DNA from: Cyrtodaria siliqua
Lineage: Eukaryota > Mollusca > Bivalvia > Adapedonta > Hiatellidae
DNA length: 64,000 bases
Direction of reading: 5' to 3'
NCBI GenBank assembly: GCA_037043455.1
Contig: JAWPHD010000007.1
Coordinates: 620,001 to 684,000, forward strand
How positions within the stretch are numbered: position 1 is the first letter of the stretch; every line of letters begins with the position of its first letter. The position numbers and the translations under genes were made by a program. The notes beneath the pieces were generated by a model. The model had not been told where the DNA came from, did no database searches, and was given only the letters and a program-made list of their open reading frames with translations. Of this stretch, positions 23,041 to 34,096 are shown in pieces.

Positions 23041-23950
23041 ACAAGAAATATCACTGTAAGTGACAAATGCCCCCGAAGTGACCATTGACCTCTAAGTATG
23101 ACCTTGACCTTGGAGCCATGGACCTGGGTTTTGTGCACGACACGTCGTTTGGTTGTGGTGAGCACTTGTGCCAAGTTATTTGAAAATCCGTCCAGGCATG
23201 CAAAAGTTATTGATCGGACAAGATTTGACCTTTGACCTTTAAGTGTGACCTTGACCTTTGGGCCACAGACCTGGATTTTATGCACGACACATTGTCTTGT
23301 TGTGGTGAGCCCTTGTGCCAAGTTATTTGAAAATCCGTCCACGAATGAGTTATTCACCGGACACGATTTGATTTTTGATCTCCAAGTGTGAACTTGACGT
23401 TGAAGACCTGAGTTTTGCGCGTGGCACATCGTCTTGTTATGGTGATCACTTGTGTCAAGTTATTTAAAAATCCCTGCAGGGGTTGTGACGTTACGGTCCG
23501 GACACGAAATTGCGTACCTGTTTTTGACCTATGAACTGCAAGTGTGACCTTGACCTTTGAGGTACGGACCTGGGTATTGCGCGCGACACATCGTCTTGTT
23601 ATGGTGATTACTTGTGCCAAGTTATTTAAAAATACCTGCAGGGGTTGTGACGTTATGGTCCGGACACAAAATTGCGTACATGTTTTTGACCTATGAATTG
23701 CAAGTTTGACCTTAACCTTTGAAGTACGGACCTTGGATTTGCGCGCGGCACATCGTCTTGTTATGTGGATCAGTTGTGCCAAGTTATTTAAAAATCACCG
23801 CATGGGTTGTGACTTTACTGTCCGGACACGAAATTGCGTACCTGTTTTTGACCTATGAACTGCAAGTGTGACCTTGACCTTTGAGATACGGACCTTGGTT
23901 TTGTGCACGACACATACTCCTGTTATGGTGATCATTTGTGCCAGGAAATA
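23041..23950. repeat. 150-160-bp tandem satellite with TGACCTTGACC boxes
   Basis: About six units (TGACCTTGACC-type boxes at about 23099, 23247, 23389, 23546, 23708 and 23868). The left end carries ATGCCCCCGAAG. The array is cut by the PLE-tail element and resumes at 25574. Unit core: GTGCCAAGTTATTTAAAAAT and GGTCCGGACACGAAATTG. Confidence 0.85.
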
Positions 23951-25573
23951 TAAAAAGATCGGACAGGGAAAGTAGCATTCAAGGAGGACAGTAAACCACA
24001 AAACACAGAAACAAACACGCAAACAGACAAACAAGAAGGCAAAAGCAATACTAAATGCAAACGACATCACAAACACAAAAAGGGTTGACAATAGGGCTAC
24101 CGCCTTGGAACGGTCAGTGGCAAAGTAGGCCACCGGGGGTTTAAACCGGTTCTAGGGTGCACCAAACCTCACACTTACTCTACTGTCATCCCATTAAAAC
24201 AGGACAGTGTAAATAAAGAAATCCCCGCCATGATCTAATCTCTAACCAACAAGGCAGCATCAATAGGCAATATAAGTAAAACACAAATATGCTCGTGTAA
24301 ATATAATACAAAAAAAAAATAGCCTAGAAAGCCACAATGAAGGTACTCAATGACTTTGCAGAAGCCAGAGCAGTAAGAGAATAAACCATTAAGGGCACGA
24401 CAAGAAAGATCATGGACAAACATCAAACGCCACCGTCCCAATGGGCTTTAGGTAGGCGTCATCATAGGGTCCACAGCCTGTCCGGTCATCTTACAATTAA
24501 AGAGAAAAGCATAGTGGCGAACTGTAAAAGGGTCCACCACCAAGCATGCAGTACGTTGCAAAATTATAGGGTCATAACCTCTTTTGATAAACCTTTTAAC
24601 AAGTCTAACAAAGATAGTATGAAAGTGATCATGACCTAGAATCTTACGAAGTTTATAAATCACATCACCATAGAAGTCAGGTTGTGATAGTTCTTGTCGC
24701 AGAAGAGTCCTTAAATTACTTTTATATTTGGAAAGAAGATCAGGGTTACGATAATAAAATTTTGCAAAGGTTTTACGAAGTTTATGGTAATGGTAACCCT
24801 GATTGAGTAGCTCTTTTGTTATACAAAGATTACGAATATTAAAGTCCTCAACTCGAGTACAAGCTCTAGAAAAACGAATAAGTTGAGACACATATACCCC
24901 ATAAGAAGTTGCTCGGGGAACATCCCCATCCAAGTGGGGATAATTAACAATGTCAAAATTAAAATCATCTCTCTTGTCATAGATTTTGCTAATTATTTTA
25001 CCATTTTCAATCGAGAGATCTAAATCAAGAAAAAAAGCGTTATTATCAGATATATTAGCTTTGTTAAGCTGAAGTTCTTTAGGATAAATATAATTAACCA
25101 TAGTTGGAAAGAAAGGGTTGTCAATGTTCAATATGTCATCCAGATACCGAGAGGTATCATTAAAGGTTTCAATAACATCTGCCTGGGTATCTGGTGAAAG
25201 ACTCAACATGAAATCCCTTTCATAGCAAAATAAGAACAAATCTGCGACAAGTGGTGCACAGTTCGTACCCATAGGGATACCAACAATTTGTCTATAAACG
25301 GTGGTTCCATACCTGACGAAAATATTATCTAATAGGAAGATGAGTGCTTCACAAACTTCATAGCAAGTCCAGATAGTATAATTGTCAAAACTGCCGTTAG
25401 TAAAAAACGCTTTTATATTATTGCATGCCAAAAATGTAGTATTTTCTCTAGCAAATGTTTTTTGAATAAGAGAAATAAGCTTGTCTTTAATAAGGTGATG
25501 TGGTAAGGTTGTATATAGTGTAGAGAAGTCATAAGTGCTTATTGATGAAACTTGACCTTTCTTGAACATTTTA
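23948..25573 (-). mobile_element. PLE-tail element inserted in a satellite array
   Basis: Sense is minus: RT fragment, then a 3' tail of about 500 bp running down to 23948. It interrupts a satellite unit: the left flank ends TTTGTGCCAG and the right flank resumes at ACCAAGTTAATT, where an intact unit reads GTGCCAAGTTATTT. The repeated CCAG/CCAAG at the junctions is a possible short target duplication. Confidence 0.7.
24448..25569 (-). CDS. Reverse transcriptase fragment, Penelope-like or related
   Basis: 373 uninterrupted codons ending at a TAA at 24448-24450. RT motifs: A at residues 13-23 (YDFSTLYTTLP, catalytic D14), B at 95-106 (IVGIPMGTNCAP) and C at 142-145 (YLDD). The C-terminal region (DKRDDF, YHKLRKTF and YKLRKILGHDHF) is shared with the other copies here. 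The N-terminal finger region, still visible in the copy near 12929-13440, is missing, so the fragment begins at motif A right beside the insertion junction at about 25573. No GIY-YIG endonuclease is seen. The DFSTLYTTLP and GIPMGT forms recall Penelope-like RTs, but the class is inferred. RT activity is unlikely from this truncated form. Confidence 0.75.
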   Translation of the reverse strand: MFKKGQVSSISTYDFSTLYTTLPHHLIKDKLISLIQKTFARENTTFLACNNIKAFFTNGSFDNYTIWTCYEVCEALIFLLDNIFVRYGTTVYRQIVGIPMGTNCAPLVADLFLFCYERDFMLSLSPDTQADVIETFNDTSRYLDDILNIDNPFFPTMVNYIYPKELQLNKANISDNNAFFLDLDLSIENGKIISKIYDKRDDFNFDIVNYPHLDGDVPRATSYGVYVSQLIRFSRACTRVEDFNIRNLCITKELLNQGYHYHKLRKTFAKFYYRNPDLLSKYKSNLRTLLRQELSQPDFYGDVIYKLRKILGHDHFHTIFVRLVKRFIKRGYDPIILQRTACLVVDPFTVRHYAFLFNCKMTGQAVDPMMTPT

Positions 25574-25710
25574 CCAAGTTAATTAAAAATCCATGCATGG
25601 GTTTTGAAGGTACAGTCCGGACACGAACTGCGAAATGACGGACGGACGGACGGACAGACGGACGGTGTGATTACTATATGCCCCCGAAGTTTTGGGAGCA
25701 TAAAAAATCA
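25574..25710. repeat. Right end of the satellite family
   Basis: Continues the unit broken by the insertion, then (GACG)n, then a second ATGCCCCCGAAG end. The same end motif starts the array at about 23070, so ATGCCCCCGAAG marks both ends of the family. Confidence 0.7.
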
Positions 25711-26564
25711 AACACATCGTATTTTTGATCGAGTACTGAGCACATTAGGTGCCCCAATACATGTCGATCAAATGCGTAAATTGTAAGATTTTTCAATGCA
25801 ACACGAATTTTCTATACTTTTCTATTACACGGAATATTAATTAATATACAATAAAGTGGAATAATTGAACTCAAAATGAAATCTAAAAACATCTATAAAC
25901 TAATGAAAAAATCATTTCAAATGATCAATACTCGCCTTTGCCAAAGCAGAATCGCACAAAACAAATCTAAACTGTGTCGATTTCACAAACATTACAAAAA
26001 AGAACATTCATAAGGCGAACATATCTTCATTATATTCCGTGAAACCATTAAAATTACAAAAGAAAGCCATAATTAGGAAATAATCCGACAGTAAAGAAGG
26101 TCACTAGAAAACCGACTTCCAAGGGATCACCTTTTTCATTTATTTACCTTGGTTATTCCAAAACAACAGTGACTAATAGGTGCCCATGCGTAGCGACTAG
26201 GAGCAGAATCGACTTTTATCCGTGCAAATTCGTTCAGATCATGCACCGATATTAACTCATAAGCATGTGCTTAGCATTAGTAGCATTATGATTACATAAG
26301 CGTACAATACATTCACAGTAAGTACAGAATCGAGAAAGAAAGCAATATTTTCTAAATACACTGATATTATCATGTTCATTATTACTATTTTACATGATCC
26401 AAATCATGGTTAACATCACAGTACCTTGTGAGATAAAATACCAAATGTCTTTAAATGGCAGAAGACAAGAATAGCGTAGCTGTTCTGTGGAAAAGACAAA
26501 ACAAAAGTGTATCACTACCGTTCATTAACAGTTTCAGTCAAACCAAAACTGCAATATATATATA
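25711..26564. other. No recognisable feature
   Basis: AT-rich, no supported gene or repeat family. Confidence 0.5.
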
Positions 26565-26805
26565 TATCTATAGATGGGGAAAAAAACATTTATACAGTGC
26601 TACAGTTTATAAAAACCCAAGCGCTTTCGGCTTGAAAATAACAAATACAAAACAAAAAACACTAAAATACATTATATTATGTTTTTTGTTTCGTATTTCT
26701 TATTTTCGTGTTTGTGTTCCCCTAATGAAGGCGTAAAGCCGAAAGCGCCTGGGTTTTTATAAACTGTTGCACTGTATAAATATTTTATTTCCCATCTATT
26801 AATTT
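26565..26805. repeat. Palindromic repeat with arms of about 75 bp
   Basis: ATTTATACAGTGCTACAGTT...AACCCAAGCGCTTTCGGCTT is repeated in inverse order on the right (AAGCCGAAAGCGCCTGGGTT...AACTGTTGCACTGTATAAAT). The ORF through it is an artefact of the palindrome. Confidence 0.75.
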
Positions 26806-26975
26806 GTTCCAACATTTCGTTTCACCTCGGGGATACAGTACTTTTTAAAAGGTATTTTGTAGATGTATGTATTTTCTCACCCTTATATATATATCTATAA
26901 ATATGTATCGTGTTCACCTATTTCCAAATTACTCCTGTCGTACTCATTTTGATAGAAAAGTGTAAAAGCTACCAA

Positions 26976-28378
26976 AGAAATATAAAAAGATCGGACAGGG
27001 AAAGTAGCATTCAAGGAGGACAGTCAACCACAAAACACAGAAACAAACACGCAAACAGACAAACAAGAAGGCAAAAGTAATAAATAATGCAAACGACATC
27101 ACAAACACAAAAAGGGTTGACAATAGGGCTACCGCCTTGGAACAGTCAGTGGCAAAGTAGGCCACTGCGGGTTTAAACCGGTTCTAGGGTGCACCAAACC
27201 TCAAACTTACCCTACTGTCATCCCATTAAAACAGGACAGTGTAAATAAAGAAATCCCCGCCATGATCTAATCTCTAACCAACAAGGCAGAATCAATAGGC
27301 AATATAAGTAAAACCCAAATATGCCCGTGTAAATATAATGCAAAAAAACAAAAGCCTAGAAAGCCACAATGAAGGTACTCAATGACTTGGCAAAAGCCAG
27401 AGCAACAAGAGAATGAACCATTAAGGGCACGACAAGAAATATTATAGACAAATATCAAACGCCACCGTCCCAATGGCCTTTAGGTAGGCGTCATCATAGG
27501 GTCCACAGCCTGTCCGGTCATCTTACAATTAAAGAGGAAAGCATAGTGGCGAACTGTAAAAGGGTCCACCACCAAGCATGCAGTACGTTGCAAAATGATA
27601 GGGTCATAACCTCTTTTGATAAACTTTTTAACAAGTTTAACAAAGATTGTATGAAAGTGATCATGACCAAGAACCTTACGAAGTTTGTAAATCACATCAC
27701 CATAGAAGTCAGGTTGTGATAGTCCTTGTCGAAAAAGAGCCTTAAATTACTTTTATATTTGGAATGAAGATTAGGGTTACGATAATAATATTTTGCAAAG
27801 GTTTTACGAAGTTGATGGTAACGGTAACCCTTATTGAGTAGCTTTTTAGTTATACAAAGATTACGAATATTAAAGTCCTCAACTCGAGTTCAAGCTCTTG
27901 AAAAACGAATAAATTGAGACACATTCACCCCATAAGAAGTTGCTCGGGGAACATCCCCATCCAAAAGGGGATAATTAACAATGTCAAAATTAAAATCATC
28001 TCTCTTGTCATAGATTTTGCTAATTATTTCACCATTTTCAATCGAGAGATCTAAATCAAGAAAAGAAGCATTGTTATCAGATATATTAGCTTTGTTAAGC
28101 TGAAGTTCTTTAGGATAAATATTATTAACCATAGTTGGAAAGAAAGGGACCAATGAGTCCAATATGGGTGACTTTGAAGTAGAATACCGCTTAAGCCGGT
28201 GCTAGGGGGCGTGAGAGGTGTTGCTTCTTTCATTACTTCTCATGAACAGACTCAATAAAACAGAGTCTGCTACTTTATTCTCTTAATTGTGTTTGTTGCT
28301 CCCAAAGGATCAACTTTATCAGTATTTATGCAATATGTCATCCAGATACCGAGAGGTGTCATTAAAGGCAAATCGAGC
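26976..28378 (-). pseudogene. PLE-tail element interrupted by a Family A repeat
   Basis: 3' tail from 26976, then the RT C-terminal region in two frames (27480-27695 and 27890-28162). At about 28148 the coding homology stops and a Family A repeat of about 180 bp follows. RT homology resumes at about 28329 (CAATATGTCATCC) and ends near 28378. Confidence 0.7.
28148..28328 (+). repeat. Family A repeat inserted in a PLE-tail element
   Basis: GCTAGGGGGCGTGAGAGGTG, then CAGACTCAATAAAACAGAG, then TATTCTC and GGATCAACTTTATCAGTATT. Second hairpin CAGACTC/GAGTCTG is a perfect 7-bp stem. RT homology continues on both sides. Confidence 0.65.
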
Positions 28379-28384
28379 TGCCAT

Positions 28385-28577
28385 TACCTACAAACCTTTT
28401 TGCCACTGACCGTTCCAAGGCGGTAACCCTACTGCCAACCCTTTTTGTGTTTGTGACGTCATATGCATTTAATATTACTATTGCCATTCTTATTTGTCTT
28501 TTTGCGTGTTTTGGGGTTTACTGTGTTTTGTGAAAGCTGCATTTCCTGTTCGATTTCTATACTTACTTTTTACTACT
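28385..28577 (+). repeat. PLE-tail fragment
   Basis: Plus strand, CTTTTTGCCACTGACCGTTC to CCTGTTCGATTTCTATACTT. Confidence 0.65.
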
Positions 28578-28685
28578 TCACTGGTTCAGATAGGAAGTGT
28601 CATTACTATAAACTTTAAACAACTTTCAAACAATGTTATCATCGGAACCTTGACCTACTATTAAAATGTAAAAAGTAATTCAAGA

Positions 28686-29105
28686 AGTCTTAATATCCTT
28701 ATTCATACCACTTTCATACAATCTTTATTGAACTTGTTAGACCGTTTGTCATAAGAAGAGTCATGGCAACGCTTTGTATGGTTATCGGTTGACGCATTGA
28801 TAGTTCGCCTCTATGATTTCCTCTTCGATTGTGCGATGACCCGACAAACTGTGATACCTGTGAAGACGTCTTCTTAAATATTTAAATACTCGGTTACGTT
28901 TAGTATTTGCTTTTAATCTTATCGTGTATAGTTGTGCATTTGTTCTATATGCATATTATAGATGATCGTTTTTATTCTTTATTTGCACTGCACCGTTGGG
29001 ATGACAATAGGATAAGATTGAATATTGGTGCACCCTAGTTCCTTGTTTAAACCTCTAATGGCCATTTATCCACTAACAATTCCCTGTCGGTACCCCTTTC
29101 GACAA
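28686..29105 (+). repeat. PLE-tail, RT C-terminus plus partial tail
   Basis: 28686-28880 resembles the RT C-terminus (ACTTTCATACAATCTTTATT; GTGCGATGACCCGACA). 28960-29105 resembles the mid tail. The segment between is deleted. Old copy. Confidence 0.5.
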
Positions 29106-29117
29106 TATATATATATA

Positions 29118-29533
29118 TAGATATAAAAAGAGAACAGGAAAAGTAGCATTCAAAGACAACAGTCAACCACAAACACACACGGAAACACATTTAAAGATAA
29201 TTAAAAGGCCAAATAATACATCACAGAAAGGGTTGACAATGGGACTACCGCCTTGGAACGGTCAGTGGAATAACAGGTTCTAGAGTGCATCAAACCTCAC
29301 ACTTACTCTACTGTCATCCTAATAAAACGTGACAGTGTAAATAAAGATATCCCCGCCATGAACTATTCTCTAACCAACAAGGCAGCATTAATAGGCAATA
29401 TAATTAAAGCACAAAGATGTTAGTGTATATATAAAGACAAAAACACAATAGCCTAGAAAGCCACAAAGAAGGTACTCAATGACTTGGCAGAAGCCAGAGC
29501 AACAAGAGTACAAACAATTGAGGGAACGACAAT
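29118..29533 (-). repeat. PLE-tail fragment
   Basis: Minus strand, from AGATATAAAAAGAGAACAGG to GAGGGAACGACAA. A full tail without RT sequence. Confidence 0.7.
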
Positions 29534-29864
29534 TTTATATGTGTGGTGTCACGAACACTGCTTCTGTTTTTCCTTGTAATAGCTGTTTGATTTAAATGAA
29601 AGATGGATACATAGAAAAACGGTAACCTGTGCTTCTCTTGCTAACGAATATATTCCTTTGGTTCTGTAACGTGAGGAAATACTCGATACATGGGACCGCC
29701 TGGTTTACGACCAACCAAATAAGAAAGCTACGAGAATGCTTCTTGGCAAGAGCACTCCGATGAAACTTTAAGTGTCGCCGGGGCGGCTTGAATCTAGGTC
29801 CTCCGTCGGTTTTAAATCAACCGTGCACTCCTTTTTTATGAACTACAAATATGGACCCTAGAAC
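29534..29864. other. No recognisable feature
   Basis: Low-copy-looking sequence between PLE-tail fragments. Confidence 0.5.
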
Positions 29865-30012
29865 CTGGTTTAAACGGTCTTTTTTGCCATTGACAGTTCC
29901 ATGGAGGTAGCCCTATTGTCAACCCTTTCATGCGTGCGAAGTCATAGCTTGGACTTTTATTCGTCTTTTAAGTCGTTTATGTGGTCCCTGAATGCTAAAT
30001 TTCCTTTCATAT
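29865..30012 (+). repeat. PLE-tail fragment
   Basis: Plus strand, CCCTAGAACCTGGTTTAAAC onward. A second scrap of tail end lies at 30088-30150. Confidence 0.55.
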
Positions 30013-30495
30013 CTACTTTTATTTTAGATAAAATTGATGTTAATTAAGTGTATTATGATACTATTTCAATAGTCAGTATGGGTTTTTTGGTTGACTGTGG
30101 TCCTATGGTACTTCATTTCCTACTCGATTTTCGTATCTACTTTTAGAAATCGGGAATGTGAGGTCGTAAGCTGCTTACATGTTTTTTTTAGCTGACAAGC
30201 GTGATTTTGCACTTCTTTTCTCCCAACTATAATGTATGTGAGTAAATTTAGGTAGATATAAAAGAGGAGTAGTCAGTTCATTTTCGCTTGCCTTGAATTA
30301 AATTAATGTACTTGTTGTTGTTGTTTTGTTTTTGTTGTTGTTGTTTTTAATATATCTTCTTTTACACATATGTATTTCTTAACTTAATGAGACTATATTC
30401 GACATTCTCTTAGACCATTAGCTTTTCTAAATCATTGGAAAAATGATAAATGTTTGACCCTATCAGTGTGAACTATCTAATATGCATGGTGTTAA

Positions 30496-30850
30496 TAAAT
30501 ACTGAAAAGGGGATACCTTGGAAGCAACAAACACAAACAAGAGATAAAAGTAGCAGACTCTGTTTTATTGAGTCTGTTCATGAGAGGTAATGTAAAGTTA
30601 ACATCTCTCACGCCTACTAAAAGACACAAGGATCGGGCTTGTTGATCCCAAAGGACCAGTAAGTAATAACACTACTGATTTGTAGTCGAGGCGACTTTTT
30701 ACGGCCGCCACACAGCACTAAACAAACGCTAGTGTGAACGGCAATAATTACTGAAAATGGGATCCCTTCGAAGCAGCAAACACAAACAAGAGATAACAGT
30801 AGTAGACTCGGTTTTATTGAGTCTGTTCATGGAAGGTACATGTAATATCT
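30496..30850 (-). repeat. Family A repeat, partial tandem dimer, minus
   Basis: One unit (30496-30752) and the beginning of another (TACTGAAAATGGGATCCC at about 30757). Both contain the GACTC-GGTTTTATT-GAGTC hairpin. Same dimer layout as at 10835-11210. Confidence 0.6.
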
Positions 30851-30913
30851 GTTAAAGAGGTTCTGCAACTGCGACCATTACTGTTTTATGACACGTACAA
30901 ACACGGAAAGTGC

Positions 30914-30950
30914 CCCCCCCCCCCCCCCCCCAACCCCCGCCACCCCATTT
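30914..30950. repeat. Poly-C run
   Basis: About 18 consecutive C followed by further short C runs. The G-rich strand could form quadruplexes. Length may be unreliable in sequencing. Confidence 0.8.
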
Positions 30951-31619
30951 CATGATTTGTTTGTTTGTATGGTGTTTTTCATTTTCAACATATATAAGGT
31001 TATATATGACGGGCGATTTTTTTGTGGCGAAGGCAGGCCATCTACATTTCCTGGGTAGAACTAGTACTGATATTGCTTTACATTGAATAAAAGCAATAAC
31101 GTTAATTGAGGTCTGTACATCTACAAAGTTGAAAGACAACGTTAAAATAAAAGAAATCTTGTCAATTATGAATTATTTCTAAATTTTTCCAAATGTACAA
31201 ATGGTAGCGACTTAACCATGCTAAGGATATGTTTCTTTACGCTCGTTCGTCCACCTACCGGTGTCATTAAATGCCTTCCATTGAAATCAGAAGTGCAGAT
31301 AAAATATTATCCCTGCGCTTTTCGAAGGAAACGCGAGGAGCATCCTCTCGGCTCATTCCGTGATTCCGCCCATGTTGTGATGCGTCTTCTACATAGAAAA
31401 CGTCATGGACATCATACTTTAGGATATTATTGACCTATGTCTATGGAGAGCACAACACATTTAGAATTATGATTCAACACCTTCGTGCGGGGGTGGGGTG
31501 GTTTTACCTAAAATCGCAATTAATGGTATAACACAGAGATCTGAAATAGTGTGTGTGTGCAATCGCTGACAAAAGTTATCAGACGGGATTGTGTATGGGA
31601 CTCATACACTATAAACATA

Positions 31620-32020
31620 AATACTGGACATGAACAGACAGCTACAGCCATCCAACCAGCATCAGTACCGCGATGCGTCTTCACCCCATGGACCATAACC
31701 CCTTCAATCCCCACACTCTAGCCATATATACACTTACTGGTCATGAAAAGACGGATACAACCATCCAAGCAGCATCGGTCCTGTGATCTATTCCCACCCA
31801 TGGGGACATACACTTACTGGCCATGAAAATACGGATACAACCATCTGACCAGTATCGGCCCTGTGGTTTATTCAAATCCCTGGGGACATAACCCCTGGAC
31901 CATATGTTGGAAATTGTTGAGATTACCACACTTAAACATATGTACACCCACTTTGCAAGAACAGACGAATAAAATCATCCAACCAGCATTGGCATCGAGG
32001 TCTCACCCCACCCATACCAC
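31620..32020. repeat. Degenerate tandem repeat
   Basis: Four spaced units with ACGGATACAACCATC-like and CAGCATCGGTCCTGTG-like segments, plus ACACTTACTGGCCATGAAAA preceding two of them. Confidence 0.6.
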
Positions 32021-32129
32021 GGGGCAAGTGCCCTTGTGTCATAACTTGGAGATCCCTTAGAATAATTTTCAATAGGTCTTGCCTGTGGGTTACGCTTGAG
32101 GGGTGTTTGGTTTAACAATTCTTTCTCTC

Positions 32130-32340
32130 TGAATAGGGATGGTTAAAATTCTGTACTGTTGATTTTTATGAATATTGAGTTCTGCTCAACCCGGGGCTAT
32201 TGGGCGTTAGCGGTATCTAGCATATTTCACTGCCGCTCATGAACAGTCTCAATCAAATCGAGACTGCAATATTTCATATGTGTCGTGCTCGGTCGTTTCC
32301 AAAGGTCGATTATCATACTCTTGTTTATATCAAAGTGAAC
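32130..32340 (+). repeat. Family B repeat
   Basis: CTCAACCCGGGGCTATTGGG, stem AGCGGTA/TGCCGCT, then the perfect stem CAGTCTC/GAGACTG around AATCAAATC, ending near CATACTCTTG. Confidence 0.65.
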
Positions 32341-32495
32341 GTTATTAAGAGCAGCGGTATAAAACAATTGCTTCAGTGTCATACCATTGTGTGTAGCAGG
32401 GTCACATATGTGCTTTTATTGCAAGCGCGTAATTCGCGATATCGTGTCAACGACTATGCGATTTAGCTGTGCGATATAATGACCACTTTTTCAAC

Positions 32496-33155
32496 CTGAC
32501 TTCTATGGTAACGTGATTTGCAAACTTCATAAGATCCTTGGTCATGATCACATTCATACTGTCTTTGTTAAACGTGTTTAAAGGTTTATTAGAAGAGGTT
32601 ATGACACTATTATTTTGCAACGCACTGCATGCTTGGTGGTGAACCCATTTACAGTTCGCCACTATGCTTTCCTCTTTAATTGTTTGATGACCGGACAGGC
32701 CGTTGACCCTATGATGACGTCTACCTAAAGCCCAAAAGGAGGTGACGTTTGATGTCTTTCTACATTCTTGTCTTGTCGTGCCCTTAATTATTTATTCTCT
32801 TGTTGCTTTGCTTTCTGCCAAGTCATTGAGTACCTTCTATGTGGGTTTCTAGGCTATTGAGTGTGTGTATTTATATACTTATATTGCCTATTAATGCTGC
32901 CTTGTTGGTTAGAGAATAGTTCATGTCGGGGATTTCTTTATTTGCACTATATCGTTTTTTTGGGTTGACAGTAGGGTAAATGTGAGATTTGGTGGACCCT
33001 AGAAATTGGATTAAACCCACAGCGGCTGTTTTACTACTGACCGTGTTAATTCCATATTAACATTGCATTTCATGTTTGTCGTTTTGCGTGTTTTGGGGTT
33101 TACTGTGTTCTGTGAAAGCTGCATTTCCTGTTCGAGATTTATACTTGTTTTTCTT
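32496..33155 (+). pseudogene. PLE-tail element, plus strand, RT C-terminus and tail
   Basis: 32496-32727 matches the last 75 or so codons of the RT (CTTCATAAGATCCTTGGTCA corresponds to the KLRKILGH region), with stops. 32728-33155 is the tail, ending near CCTGTTCGAGATTTATAC. Confidence 0.65.
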
Positions 33156-33289
33156 GTGTTATTTATGCCTCACTTTTTATATTACAGAAATTTATTGTGT
33201 TACTGTTGTTGTAAAAATAAGTCTAACTGGAAATATTTCAAAGAAACGACAAACAATGATGGCAATATGAATAAAAAATAAAGGCATAT

Positions 33290-33445
33290 GACGTCACAAA
33301 TACAAAAAGGGTTGACGATTGGGCTACCGTTTTGGAACGGTCAGTAGCAAAAACGTCCGCTGCGGGGGTTAAACCAGGATCTAGGGTGCCCCAAACCGCA
33401 TAATTACCTACCCTACTGTCATCTAAAGATGCTCTTGTATATATA
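33290..33445 (-). repeat. PLE-tail fragment
   Basis: Minus strand, GACGTCACAAATACAAAAAG to CTACTGTCATC, with an internal deletion before AAGATGCTCTTGTATATA. Confidence 0.6.
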
Positions 33446-33539
33446 TATAAAAAAACAAAAGAGGAAAATTGTAAGATTTAAGGATAATATTTATCTATCT
33501 AATGATACTGTTACACTCTTTTTCGAAGATTATGTTCAG

Positions 33540-33665
33540 GCTTTCTGGGTAGAACCAGTACTAAGCAATGTGGATTAATTATCTTGCTCAAGGATAAATA
33601 GCATGGTCTCGGTGAGGAACGAACCCACGCCCTTTTGATCAGAATTTGGAGCCGCGCCACATATT
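33540..33665 (-). repeat. tRNA-derived SINE fragment
   Basis: Reverse strand has a GGGTTCGTTCCTCACC B-box-like end. The plus strand reads CTGGGTAGAACCAGTACT and ATTATCTTGCTCAAGGATAA. The CTGGGTAGAACTAGTACT part recurs at about 31047-31065. Confidence 0.45.
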
Positions 33666-33699
33666 TGCCATAACAATTTAATAAATGATCAAGCATTTT

Positions 33700-34096
33700 A
33701 ATAAATGATAATACTTTCTTTTGTGTTTGTCAAGTTGGTGCTTTCCTAATAAATGAACAGAACAAATATTACTCTAAAGTTGAGTTGATACAACTTATTG
33801 TTTTTGAACACAATCATTTAACATGCACACTTTTATTTCCATAATTTGCACACTAATAATCCCAACTTTAAACAATTTCAATCGCTCCATTTATTTACAT
33901 TTAATTTGCTCCTTGTTGGTGGTGCAGTGAGGGATTACGGTGCTGTTGCGTTTGAGTGCTGTGATTTCTATAAAACTATTTTTCTCATTTTCCGATAACT
34001 GTGCTTGCTGATTTTTGTATCTCATAATTATATAGAATTATAAACGCAACATGAAATAACTATTGTTTAAAAATAAATATTTCCAGAGGGTTTGTT
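33700..34096. other. No recognisable feature
   Basis: AT-rich sequence. No gene or repeat supported. Confidence 0.5.
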
